Source: Candidatus Bathycorpusculum hydrogenotrophicum (lineage in GTDB: Archaea > Thermoproteota > Bathyarchaeia > Bathyarchaeales > Bathycorpusculaceae). Taken from it: 41,028 bases of DNA. The position numbers and the translations under genes are program-made. The notes beneath the pieces were generated by a model, which was given only the letters and a program-made list of their open reading frames with translations, was not told the origin of the DNA and made no database searches. Positions 25,602 through 33,939 of this stretch are shown here, piece after piece; positions within the stretch are counted from its first letter, which is position 1; the number at the start of each line of letters is the position of its first letter. The stretch covers positions 1 to 41,028 of the forward strand of contig WRCX01000012.1 of assembly GCA_009783705.1 (NCBI GenBank), read 5' to 3'.

Positions 25602-28028
25602 TTATGGTTTGTATGGTGGAAGTGCTTGTACACCAGCGGTAACAGTGACTGAAGTCATTGTGCGTAATGTAGGCAATCCAGCCGCTGTGATTGTGTAGTA
25701 GTATTGACCTGTTTTGAGTAGCTCAGTTGAGCCTGTGGAGTGTCTTGAAATCTCAACTGGTTCGCAAGCGCGAATTGTACATGCTTCGTCGGAGTATACG
25801 TTGAGGATGATGGTTTCTGGTGTTTTGTCAGTGTTGGCGTAGCCTGTGAGTCCACCGAGGTGTAGATAGACATATACTGGTTTGTTGGTGTCTACCCAGG
25901 GTGCTTTGAAGGTAAATGAGTGTCCGTTGCCGAGGCTGAATTGTTGTTGGCCGGGTGCTGATGTCCAGATTGGTGTTAGGTAGTCTATTGTCTTTTTGCT
26001 GTTTCCAGGGTCGGGTATGCTATAGACATTGGCTGGGGTTTTTTTGATATCGTTGGCGTTTTTTGCGTTGAGTATGAATGTGTTTGAGATTGAGAGTTGT
26101 GCGCTGCTGCCTATTAGTTCGTCGCTAAAGGTTAGAGTGTATTCTTGTGTGTTTGGGTTGTATTCGATTGTGTATTCGCCGACTTTTGCTAGGTTGTTGC
26201 CGTTTATTAGTTCAAATGTGCCGCCGATGCCGTTGGAGAATTCGTTGAATTGGAACCAGTTGCCTTTTGTGCCGAGTTTTTGGTCAAGGTTGTGTGCTTG
26301 TTTTTCTCGGGCAACTATATTTTCAGATGAGTAGCCGCCTGTTATTGAGTCTTTGATGTTGACTTTTGTGCCTACGTCATAGCTGAGTGTGATGCTGCCG
26401 TATTGTTGTACTTTGTTGTCAAATGTGACATCTTCACCGTAAACGGGCACTAGTTGTGGCTGGCATGTTTTAAATTCGTGGTTGGGGTTTTCACAGACCA
26501 TATAGACGAGGTCGACTATTCTGCCGCCTTCTTGTTCATCGAAGTGATCAAGCACATCTAGTATGGAGTAAATGTTTGCGTCTGATACATCACCGAGCAT
26601 GCCGTAGTCAATGTCTGCGGTGTCGATGGATTCGAGCAGGACCCATGTGACTATTTGGGTGATGATTCTGTTGTCGTTGTTGTTTAGGTCGCCATAGTTG
26701 GTTTCGATGTAGTTGTAGGCAAGGACGAAGTCGCCATATTTGTCTGGTAGTACGGTGCCTAATTTTGATGCAACCATGTAGCCGCTACAGTCTATGCCGC
26801 TTTGGCCTGCAAAGTTTTGGGAGCCACCGTGTGCGCAGAAGGATGGGTATGTGGTTCCGGTTTTGGTGTTTGTGACGCCGATGGGGAATATGATGCCGCC
26901 CATGTTGAGGTTGCCATGGTTTAGTGTTGCGAGTGTGTTGCCCCAGCCGTTTTGGATGGTGTAGAATGCGTCGTAGTCGAAGTCGCTAAAGATGTGGCCT
27001 GTTTCGGTGTTGCGTATGTGGAAGTATAGTGGTGCATTAGCCTCTTTGAAGACTGCTTTTGCTTCTGGTGTGATGAGTGTTTCGACTACTGCATAGTAGC
27101 CTGATTCTAGTTTGCCTATTGCGAAGTCTATATATCCGTCGACTGAGATGCCTCTGACGGTTGCAATGGGTGCTGTTTCATCATAGCTGCCGTCGTCTTC
27201 GTTTGCTTTGTAGAGTGCGAATTGTACACCTAGGCGGATTGCGCGTGCTTCTTCATCTGTGTAGCTGTTGAGCCAGGTTTTAAATGCGATGCCGTCTACG
27301 GTTTTCTCTATTCGCAGTTCACCGTATTGGGTGGTGGGTGTTTTGTATAATGGGACCAGTTGTGGCTGGCAGTATTCAAAGTCATGTTCATGGTTTTCGC
27401 ATGTCAAGTAGGCTACGTCTACGATTTTGCCTTCTCCTACGTATTTCTCCTCAATAGCATCTATAGCATCTCTGACGAGTTGTTGTTGTTCATTATTGAG
27501 GCTTGTTGTACTGAATGCGTCACTTTTGACATTAATGGCGCCTAATATGGCCCACATGACTGTTTGTGTTATGACTCTGTTGTTGCCTTCGTTTAGGTTG
27601 CCTAGGTGGTCTTCGATGTAGTTGAGGGCGTAGACGAAATCGTCTGTATTTATGCCTTCGATGAAGTCGGTGGATGTCATGTAGCCGCTGCAGCCAAGGG
27701 TGTTGTCGCCTGCAAAGTTTTTGGAGCCGGCATGAGCGCAGAATGATGCGAACTCTTCGTTTGTGTATGTGTTGGTTACGGCGATATAGAAGAATTCTCC
27801 CCCGCCGTTAAGGCCTGGATAGTTTAGTCTGTCAGGGGTACACCAGGGTCCAGTGTAACCTTTGACGATAGCATACAGAACATCTTCGCCGCCAGCATAG
27901 AACTGGTGTGCGGTAGGTTCTGTATATGTGGACGCCGCGTTTGCTTTTAGGGGCATTACTGCAAAACAACCTATAACAAGCGCAAACATAATTATGGCCG
28001 CTAAGCCTTTTTGTGTTTTGCTTTTCAT
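25602..28028 (-). CDS. Secreted surface protein with two TQXA/thioester-like repeats and a CnaB-like domain
   Basis: 808 residues. A Sec signal peptide (1-31, cleavage near ANA) is followed by repeat 1 (about 35-230), a CnaB-like domain (233-341), repeat 2 (about 342-530) and a beta-rich tail. Each repeat has FCAH(A/G)GS with Cys (C97; C398) and ITQ(T/I)VXW with Gln (Q155; Q458), matching the Cys...TQXXXW pattern of thioester domains. Paired CEN...C loops (C210/C220; C512/C522) recur. In the CnaB-like part, K242, E316 and N340 sit where isopeptide residues are expected. No C-terminal anchor or LPXTG is seen. GGTGA precedes the ATG. Likely a covalent adhesin or surface fibre, to be shown. Confidence 0.75.
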   Translation of the reverse strand: MKSKTQKGLAAIIMFALVIGCFAVMPLKANAASTYTEPTAHQFYAGGEDVLYAIVKGYTGPWCTPDRLNYPGLNGGGEFFYIAVTNTYTNEEFASFCAHAGSKNFAGDNTLGCSGYMTSTDFIEGINTDDFVYALNYIEDHLGNLNEGNNRVITQTVMWAILGAINVKSDAFSTTSLNNEQQQLVRDAIDAIEEKYVGEGKIVDVAYLTCENHEHDFEYCQPQLVPLYKTPTTQYGELRIEKTVDGIAFKTWLNSYTDEEARAIRLGVQFALYKANEDDGSYDETAPIATVRGISVDGYIDFAIGKLESGYYAVVETLITPEAKAVFKEANAPLYFHIRNTETGHIFSDFDYDAFYTIQNGWGNTLATLNHGNLNMGGIIFPIGVTNTKTGTTYPSFCAHGGSQNFAGQSGIDCSGYMVASKLGTVLPDKYGDFVLAYNYIETNYGDLNNNDNRIITQIVTWVLLESIDTADIDYGMLGDVSDANIYSILDVLDHFDEQEGGRIVDLVYMVCENPNHEFKTCQPQLVPVYGEDVTFDNKVQQYGSITLSYDVGTKVNIKDSITGGYSSENIVAREKQAHNLDQKLGTKGNWFQFNEFSNGIGGTFELINGNNLAKVGEYTIEYNPNTQEYTLTFSDELIGSSAQLSISNTFILNAKNANDIKKTPANVYSIPDPGNSKKTIDYLTPIWTSAPGQQQFSLGNGHSFTFKAPWVDTNKPVYVYLHLGGLTGYANTDKTPETIILNVYSDEACTIRACEPVEISRHSTGSTELLKTGQYYYTITAAGLPTLRTMTSVTVTAGVQALPPYKP

Positions 28029-28046
28029 TTATATTCACCTGAAAGC

Positions 28047-28064
28047 TTGATTCTTATCAATCAA
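28047..28064 (-). promoter_or_regulatory. Inverted repeat in the adhesin gene leader
   Basis: TTGATT-CTTATC-AATCAA is a perfect 6-bp inverted repeat 20-40 bases upstream of the adhesin start. Read on the minus strand, an ATTTAAATAG TATA-like element lies further upstream (about 28095-28105). The repeat falls between them and could be an operator or a leader hairpin. Confidence 0.3.
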
Positions 28065-28218
28065 ACTATCAAACGAGATAATTGTCTGAAATCTATTTAA
28101 ATGACATTTCATATATGTAACATTTGAAAAAATGATATATTGGGGTTTAAGGAATATCTTACCTCAAGATATATCTAAAAAGACACTCAAAATAGGGCAT
28201 ATGATATAGCAAACTACA

Positions 28219-28230
28219 AACGGGCCCGTT
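28219..28230. repeat. Perfect 12-bp palindrome AACGGGCCCGTT
   Basis: A GC-rich perfect palindrome within an AT-rich 277-base gap between the arginine decarboxylase and adhesin genes, both on the minus strand. A hairpin ATATCTT-ACCTC-AAGATAT is also present at 28154-28172. Either could bind a regulator. Confidence 0.35.
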
Positions 28231-28305
28231 AAAACAAGCACCTAAAGAACTTGTGCATATAGAAGTTAAAAAATGAAAAAATCGGAGTTGATAGTTTGTT
28301 TATGT

Positions 28306-28872
28306 TTATCGTTCTGTTGTGTTGTCTTCTGGTGGAACCAAAACTGCTGCTGCAACTGTTGTAGTCCACAAACCGTTCTTATCGCCTGCTGCTGACTGAG
28401 TGGTATTTGCTGTCTTTATAATCAAACCCGTAGTCTTAAAGAGCTGTTTGCGTTCATCCCAAGCCGTCTCGGGATCAAACTGGATACCCATAGTAGTTGC
28501 AAGCATGGTGGCTGCAAGATCCTCCGCATAGTCACCTGCGGTTTCATCTGTCTGTCCATAGCTGTGGTGCTCAGATAGATAGCCATATTGATTTTTTCCT
28601 GAGGGGATGGCAACACCTACCGATGAGGCGACCAGCCGGTGGGGTTCATTGGTTGCATTGCGGGCGATGACAACAAAAGTAATCTCTCCGGGATGAATCA
28701 TCTTTAGGCCTTTTTCACGTGTAACCAGCTCACATCCAGGCGGAACAATACTAGATACGCTGACTAGATTACACATTTGTATGCCTGCGTCTCGGAGAGC
28801 TAACTCAAATGATTGGAGTTGTTCTTTGTGTTTGCCGACTCCCTTTGTAAAAAAGAAGTATTTTGGTATCAT
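28306..28872 (-). CDS. pdaD: Pyruvoyl-dependent arginine decarboxylase
   Basis: 188 residues from ATG 28872, where the conserved [10 protein letters not shown] begins; the longer upstream frame runs into the divergent gene and is not typical. The self-cleavage site is the Ser-Ser pair S40-S41 in [13 protein letters not shown], which yields the pyruvoyl group on the beta-alpha junction. The enzyme converts arginine to agmatine, used in archaea for polyamines and for agmatidine in tRNA-Ile. No ribosome binding site is seen, so it may be leaderless. It is divergent from orc1/cdc6. Confidence 0.9.
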   Translation of the reverse strand: MIPKYFFFTKGVGKHKEQLQSFELALRDAGIQMCNLVSVSSIVPPGCELVTREKGLKMIHPGEITFVVIARNATNEPHRLVASSVGVAIPSGKNQYGYLSEHHSYGQTDETAGDYAEDLAATMLATTMGIQFDPETAWDERKQLFKTTGLIIKTANTTQSAAGDKNGLWTTTVAAAVLVPPEDNTTER

Positions 28873-28969
28873 CTTATGTATCAGAAAATATGGATTGCAG
28901 AATGCATTTATTAGGCTTTTGTTTAAAGAATTAACACTACCCCAAAAAACACATACACTGAGGCAACAA

Positions 28970-30151
28970 ATGACAACCTCATATAGCGTATTTAGAGACG
29001 AATCCAAACTGGATATAAACTATATCCCATCAAAGCTGCCGCACCGCGAAAAAGAACAGCGCCTCTTGAGCGAATTCTTCAATTTCATAATACAGTGTCC
29101 CACACAAATGACTCAACGTGTCATCCTAACCGGTGATGTGGGCACCGGCAAAACCGCACTTGCCCAAACCTTTGGGGCAGATCTCACAAGTCAAACCAAA
29201 CGAAAAAACCTCAAATTCCATTACGTCCACATCAACTGCCGCGAATTCCGCGGAAGTCTTCAACCGATTCTGCACAAAATCGTTACCGCGTTTCGCCCCA
29301 CCTATCCCGCCCGGGGATATGCCGCTGATGAAATCCTCGCCACCTTAATGCAGGTACTTGATGAAGAAGAAACCACCCTAATAGTTACCCTAGACGAATT
29401 TGACAGTCTTATCGAAAAAGAAGGCTCCGATGCCGTCTATAAACTCACCCGAATACATGAAACCCGCCAAGGCCAACCCCAGCGGCTCTCATTTATCTTT
29501 ATCATGCGTGACCTAAACGCCATCGAACACCTCGACGACAGCGCAAAGAGCACACTGCAACGAAACATCATTCGCCTACAACGCTATGGCAAACCCCAGC
29601 TTATCGACATCTTAAACGACCGTGCCGCTTTGGCCTTTACCTTAGGCGCTGTGGAAGATGATGTGATAGATTTAACCGCAGAGCTGGCCCATTCACAAAC
29701 CGGAAACGCACGCTTTGGCATTGAACTTTTATGGCGCGCCGGAAAATACGCCGATGCCTCAGAATTAGGCCATATCAGCGCCGAATGCATCCGCAACGCA
29801 ATCTCTGCTATCATCCCAACACTACACCGAAGCGAATTAGCCTCTTTGGATTTTCATGAAAAACTATTCCTGCTAGCAATTGCACGCTACTTTAAAGAAA
29901 ACCAAGAGGCCTACGTCCAAATCGGCGAAGCCGAAAAAGCCTACCAAGTTATATGCGAAGAATACGAAGAACCCCCCAAGAGCCACACACAAATTTGGCT
30001 CTATGTACAATACCTCTCAAAACTAGGGGTCCTAAAAGCAGAAGTTGTCAGCTCTGAAACCCGAGGCAGAGCAAACCGCATCTCTCTGCCCTCCATTCCC
30101 GCAGCTGAGCTTGAACAAGAAATGAATCTTAGCCTCCAAGGAAAAAGGTGA
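28970..30151 (+). CDS. cdc6: Orc1/Cdc6 replication initiator
   Basis: 393 residues from ATG 28970, preceded by GAGG 7 bases upstream; the upstream extension overlaps pdaD and is rejected. Walker A is GDVGTGKTA (from residue 55), Walker B TLDEFD with D142/E143, sensor region FIMRDLN. A C-terminal winged-helix part is expected in the last 90 residues. The protein marks replication origins and loads MCM. Archaeal origins often lie beside such genes; the AT-rich spacer at 30423-30900 and the 28872-28970 gap are candidates. A winged-helix gene follows 4 bases later. Confidence 0.9.
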   Translation: MTTSYSVFRDESKLDINYIPSKLPHREKEQRLLSEFFNFIIQCPTQMTQRVILTGDVGTGKTALAQTFGADLTSQTKRKNLKFHYVHINCREFRGSLQPILHKIVTAFRPTYPARGYAADEILATLMQVLDEEETTLIVTLDEFDSLIEKEGSDAVYKLTRIHETRQGQPQRLSFIFIMRDLNAIEHLDDSAKSTLQRNIIRLQRYGKPQLIDILNDRAALAFTLGAVEDDVIDLTAELAHSQTGNARFGIELLWRAGKYADASELGHISAECIRNAISAIIPTLHRSELASLDFHEKLFLLAIARYFKENQEAYVQIGEAEKAYQVICEEYEEPPKSHTQIWLYVQYLSKLGVLKAEVVSSETRGRANRISLPSIPAAELEQEMNLSLQGKR

Positions 30152-30155
30152 AAAC

Positions 30156-30422
30156 ATGGCGCTCGAAGAAATTCTCTGCTCTAGACCACGCATAAAAATC
30201 CTAAAACTCATCTACACCCTAGGACAACTAAACGTTTCAGATATAGCCCGGAGACTAAATACAAACTATACCTCCATAAGTGGTCATATCCAAATCTTGG
30301 AATCCGAGGGCATATTGGAGCTTCGAACCTATGGACGCGTGCGCATGTATCGATTTAGCAGTTCAGCAAAAGCCCAAGCAGTTGCAGGCCTGATTGAAGC
30401 CTGGGAAAAACAAACTGCCTAA
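30156..30422 (+). CDS. ArsR/MarR-like winged-helix DNA-binding protein
   Basis: 88 residues, almost entirely a winged helix: LGQLNVSDIARRLNTNYTSI is the first helices and recognition helix, and LELRTYGRVRMYRF the wing. The start ATG is 4 bases after the cdc6 stop, so the two share a transcript. It may regulate its own operon or assist at the origin; neither is shown. Confidence 0.82.
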   Translation: MALEEILCSRPRIKILKLIYTLGQLNVSDIARRLNTNYTSISGHIQILESEGILELRTYGRVRMYRFSSSAKAQAVAGLIEAWEKQTA

Positions 30423-30900
30423 AGCAATAACATCATTTAATTAATGCGTGTTTTGTTCAAAATATAGCAAATGTGTATGGCCTAAACAATATGTTGATAT
30501 AATATATATTTTGTTTTTATCTATATATAATATTTGTGTAAATTTTAAGAGCAATAGTGTATTCTATAGCCAAACCGAAAGCTGGAAAGCCAATCGTAGG
30601 TATGCACAGCGAATTTGGCGTCAGCAACCATATAATGCCCATAGTTTAATTCCCTATCCCAACTGGCGCTTGATTCGCTGTGCAATCAGTTATAATTTTT
30701 AAAAATACCCTTATCTGATAGTTAAAGCTGTAACTAACTTTGCGATACCCCCAGTTGTTGCTCAAATAACCATTAACCCACATTAGGCTTCATTGTGAAA
30801 TTCACGGCATATATGTGCGTATACGGCCAGTTTTTCTCCCTGAAAACTACTATAGACCTCAGTAATCTTCAAAAGAAACTCTTGAAAACTCCATTCTACA
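30423..30900. other. AT-rich spacer after cdc6-wHTH, candidate origin or ncRNA region
   Basis: It contains a very AT-rich stretch (about 30490-30550, including ATATATAATATT) followed by a more GC-rich island at 30560-30690 with a long inverted repeat. No convincing protein is encoded on the plus strand. I see no copy of the ORB motif known from other archaeal origins, though lineage-specific motifs would not be recognised. Confidence 0.4.
30550..30705 (+). ncRNA. Candidate structured non-coding RNA
   Basis: A GC-richer island in an AT-rich spacer, preceded by a TATA-like TATATAATATT about 25 bases upstream and ending in a T/A run. A perfect 12-bp inverted repeat, TGCACAGCGAAT (30603-30614) and ATTCGCTGTGCA (30673-30684), would close a long hairpin with a 58-nt loop. 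A second pairing GCCAA/TTGGC nests around its 5' arm. No known RNA family was recognised. Strand and ends are inferred. Confidence 0.35.
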
Positions 30901-31530
30901 ATGGTACCTGTTATAGACACTAATTGGCAAAGTCCATCCACAGAATATTCCCCAAGTGAACGCGATGCAGATGTACTATTATTAATTGAAACCGAAGACT
31001 TTACCATCTTCACCTTTGATGGACTCAAACGCAGAACAGGTCTGCATTCCGAAACACTCTCACGTATACTAGCCCGGCTTGAAACCGAGGGAATCCTCAA
31101 AAAAGAACCTGATGGCTACCGCGTAACTCCCAAAATTACCCAGCTCAACATCCACTCACCACACACCGAAACGCCAACTACCCCGCTCATACAAACTTTT
31201 CTACCCTCCGACATAATGACCCAACGCCTAATACTCCAACTCCGAGGTAAATGGTTTGGCATGCTCCGCTGGCTAGGTATATCTGAAACTCCCCAAGGCA
31301 TAACCTTGAAATGGATTACCGAGGACGGCGCAATTCAAATAGCTGCAAACATAGAAGGCACCGCCCTAAACATCGAAGCCAAATTCCTAACCAACAACAA
31401 CCTCAATTTAGCTCTCAAAGCATCCTACCAACTGATGACACTTATCAGCAAATTCGTCATAAACTCCCGCTTGACTAATCCCATTACAACCCAAACGACA
31501 AGTTACTTTAACTTCTACACAACTGCATAA
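30901..31530 (+). CDS. HTH-domain protein, probable transcription regulator
   Basis: 209 residues. Residues 20-75 form a MarR/winged-helix-like unit (DVLLLIETEDFTIFTFDGL, then TGLHSETLSRILARLETEG, then KEPDGYRVT). The remainder is a strand-rich domain with ITLKWITEDGAIQIAANIEG that I do not recognise, perhaps for ligand or partner binding. ATG 30901 follows no clear ribosome binding site. It lies alone between two spacers. Confidence 0.7.
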   Translation: MVPVIDTNWQSPSTEYSPSERDADVLLLIETEDFTIFTFDGLKRRTGLHSETLSRILARLETEGILKKEPDGYRVTPKITQLNIHSPHTETPTTPLIQTFLPSDIMTQRLILQLRGKWFGMLRWLGISETPQGITLKWITEDGAIQIAANIEGTALNIEAKFLTNNNLNLALKASYQLMTLISKFVINSRLTNPITTQTTSYFNFYTTA

Positions 31531-31698
31531 CTCTTAATTTCAAACATGAGATCACTCAACTTGCTGATGGTTGTGAAATACTGTCTTCTCTATCTGATGT
31601 CAAATCCCCAAAATTAAGTACCTGCATAGTGTGACCAAGTTTATCTCATCCTTAGTCAACAAATATCGTTTTGTACATTTCTCTTTTAGTGAAAATAA

Positions 31699-32631
31699 AT
31701 GACCCAACTAGTAAATCCCCTTGAAGTCCTCAAATCCGTTTCAGACGCAACCAGCACGCTTATCAAAAAAACCTCTGAATCAGTTGTTGCCGTCAAAGCT
31801 CAAATGTCTCGCGGTACAGGTGTCATCATCACCAAAGACGGCTATATAATCACCTGCAATCACGTGCTCCAAGGCTGTAGCACTGTCAAAATCGGTCAGG
31901 GCGAAAAAATCATCAATGCAAAAATCGTGGGCACCGACCCATACAACGACATCGCTTTACTCAAAGCCGAACAAGGGAACTATACCCCAATTGCGCTAGG
32001 GGACAGCGAAAAACTAAACGTAGGCCAATATGTTTTGGCATTGGCTAATCCATTCAACAAAAACCAACCCACCGCCACATCCGGCATGGTAACTGGCGTA
32101 AACAGCACCGTCCGCGGCTGGCGCGGTATGACTGCAATGGAAAACGTCATTGCAACCGATGCCCAACTCAACCCCGGCTTTAGCGGTGGTCCACTTGTCG
32201 ACGCTGAAGGTAAACTCATCGGTATAAACACCGCCTACATCTGGCAAAGAGGCATCGCCATTCCCATAAACAAAGTCAAAACCATCACCGACCGCCTCAT
32301 GACTGGTAGAACCGCACAACGAGGCTATCTAGGTATTATCGCAAATACAGTTGCCATTCCCCAAGATATCGCTGAACAAGCAGGTATTGAACAGGAAACA
32401 GGCGTTATGATATTTAGCGTCGAAGCCGGTTCCCCAGCCCGCCAAGCCGGTCTATCTATGGGTGATGTTCTTATCAAATTCAATGACAAACCCGTAACCG
32501 ACTTCTATGACTTGCCAAGGCTACTCACAGAAGACGTGATAGGCAAACAAACCAAAGCTATCCTAATCCGCAGAGAAACCCTTCTCGAAGCCACCATAAT
32601 CCCCACAGCACATGGAGACCACCCAGATTGA
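31699..32631 (+). CDS. HtrA/DegP-like trypsin-fold serine protease with PDZ domain
   Basis: 310 residues. The protease domain has the triad H55 (TCNHV), D84 (YNDIALL) and S162 (NPGFSGGPL), then a PDZ domain (about 200-300, with RGYLGI, GSPARQAGLSMGDVLIKFND). There is no signal peptide or membrane anchor, so it appears cytoplasmic, unlike most bacterial HtrA. The family degrades misfolded proteins. It is single-gene, with a terminator-like hairpin downstream. Confidence 0.9.
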   Translation: MTQLVNPLEVLKSVSDATSTLIKKTSESVVAVKAQMSRGTGVIITKDGYIITCNHVLQGCSTVKIGQGEKIINAKIVGTDPYNDIALLKAEQGNYTPIALGDSEKLNVGQYVLALANPFNKNQPTATSGMVTGVNSTVRGWRGMTAMENVIATDAQLNPGFSGGPLVDAEGKLIGINTAYIWQRGIAIPINKVKTITDRLMTGRTAQRGYLGIIANTVAIPQDIAEQAGIEQETGVMIFSVEAGSPARQAGLSMGDVLIKFNDKPVTDFYDLPRLLTEDVIGKQTKAILIRRETLLEATIIPTAHGDHPD

Positions 32632-32764
32632 TAACAAAACTACCGCTGGAACTTGACCCGCCCTCCCCGTTTCCCGCTCCACCCCTGCGCAAACGACCCT
32701 TCATTTCGCCCCAAATAAACGCTGATTTCGCGATTGCTTCATCGACTCGTTTATTTATAGACAA

Positions 32765-32804
32765 ACGCTGGAACTAAAACAGCGTCCCAGATTTTTTATT
32801 TTTT
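32765..32804 (+). terminator. Intrinsic-type terminator after the HtrA gene
   Basis: ACGCTG (32765-32770) pairs with CAGCGT (32780-32785) and is followed by two T runs at about 32792-32804. A longer inverted repeat AAATAAACG/CGTTTATTT (32713-32721 and 32748-32756) lies just before it. Confidence 0.55.
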
Positions 32805-32858
32805 TCACTAACCTATTTTCATGTCATGTTTGTTGGCAGTTATAGTGCAGTCTAATGG

Positions 32859-33881
32859 TTATGCTGTTTTTACTGCTTCAACAGTACGTTTAAGCAGTAA
32901 TGTCGCTGTATCTTGATTGGGCCAGCTTCCCATGCCGCAATCTGGGCCTGTAAAAGTCATCCGATCGCCATATTTTGCTTTAGCAAACCGATAGCGTTTC
33001 TGTATGGTTTCAATAGATTCTACTAGTTGCTCAGAGGTGGGTTGAGTTACTCCTTTTTCGTAGAGTTCTGCCCATATGGTGTCAATATCTGTTCGGGTGA
33101 TGCCTACGCGGATTTGTTTGTCTGTCTCATCTAGCATGCTTTTTGGAACCTCGTTTATGTTTTGTGGGGAACCGCCGTATTCAAAGGACAAAACATCAAG
33201 TCCCTTTACTGCTAAGAGATCATGAATACTTGAAGCGAAATGGAGATGAATCTGTTTTGTCGGCCCCGAAAAATCGTAGGCTTTCTCCAAAGTTTCCCTG
33301 ATAAGCTCCGCTGAGCCGCTAAAAGGAGAATGACCCAGACCAGGTTCATCAATGGAGACAACTGTTGTTTCAATGTATTTGCTGTTTAGAATGCTGTTTT
33401 TAGCAAAGTTATTTATGGTTTGAGCAATCCCTTCCAATACATCCGGATAAGCGGTTGCACCTACTTCTGAGAGGTACTGTGCGATGGGGCCAAACATCGA
33501 AATCCGTAAGCAGATTTTTTTACCAAATTCTTCACTTAAACGTTTAGCCGCCTGATTTAACACATAAACTTCGGGTAGAATCGCTCTTTCTTTGGGAACA
33601 ACAAAGGAGCCGTCTGCCATGGCTTCATGGATAGCATCGCCAACTTGTCGCATGCCACTGTAGATCTGTGGATAATTAGCCACATCCAAACCTGCCGCCA
33701 GCTTTTTTCTAAACGACTCAACCACAACTGAGCAAAAAGTCCTCTCTACAAAAAGATCTTCACATGGATTTCGCCTCCCAAGTATGGCCTCTCGAGCCAG
33801 CTCATAGGCTTTGGCGTAATCATCTGATTTAATGCCTTGCGGCAGAGGAAAGCTACCTATGTCATCGATTAATGTGTCCAT
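32859..33881 (-). CDS. MetE C-terminal-family (core methionine synthase-like) protein
   Basis: 340 residues, the size of archaeal core MetE proteins that hold only the catalytic barrel. Conserved parts include SIDEPGLG and GPDCGMGSW. By alignment with bacterial MetE zinc ligands (His, Cys, Glu, Cys), H214, E234 and C315 are kept, but the first Cys position (H-X-C) is A216 in IHLHFASS. Zinc and homocysteine binding may therefore differ. It may be a cobalamin-independent methyl transferase to homocysteine or another thiol. It is divergent from the HIT gene. Confidence 0.78.
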   Translation of the reverse strand: MDTLIDDIGSFPLPQGIKSDDYAKAYELAREAILGRRNPCEDLFVERTFCSVVVESFRKKLAAGLDVANYPQIYSGMRQVGDAIHEAMADGSFVVPKERAILPEVYVLNQAAKRLSEEFGKKICLRISMFGPIAQYLSEVGATAYPDVLEGIAQTINNFAKNSILNSKYIETTVVSIDEPGLGHSPFSGSAELIRETLEKAYDFSGPTKQIHLHFASSIHDLLAVKGLDVLSFEYGGSPQNINEVPKSMLDETDKQIRVGITRTDIDTIWAELYEKGVTQPTSEQLVESIETIQKRYRFAKAKYGDRMTFTGPDCGMGSWPNQDTATLLLKRTVEAVKTA

Positions 33882-33928
33882 AAAGTATATCCATTGAGAA
33901 TTCTATTAAAGCTAACTCCATCTGGTGT

Positions 33929-33938
33929 GAGGTACCTC
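33929..33938 (+). promoter_or_regulatory. Palindromic ribosome binding site of the HIT gene
   Basis: GAGGTACCTC is a perfect 10-bp palindrome that contains the GAGGT ribosome binding site and ends one base before the ATG at 33940. A self-paired site could limit translation or bind a protein. Confidence 0.3.
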
Positions 33939-33939
33939 T

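Noticed and set aside
28781-28969. N-terminal extension of Orc1/Cdc6
   Set aside because: It lies opposite the pdaD coding region and lacks family similarity; ATG 28970 has GAGG upstream.
28873-29007. N-terminal extension of the arginine decarboxylase
   Set aside because: The conserved family start is [10 protein letters not shown] at 28872. The extra 45 codons overlap the cdc6 start region and are not typical of the family.
30448-30702. 84-codon plus-strand frame downstream of the winged-helix gene
   Set aside because: Composition follows the AT-rich spacer and the long inverted repeat; no ribosome site or conserved pattern. The RNA reading is preferred.
30423-30900. Replication origin with ORB elements
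   Set aside because: The location beside cdc6 and the AT-rich DNA fit, but I could not find the known ORB-type repeat, so an origin was not called as a feature.
30783-31100. Minus-strand 105-codon frame opposite the second HTH gene
   Set aside because: Most of it is antisense to the HTH gene. Its last 35 codons look somewhat protein-like, but no start or ribosome site supports a gene.
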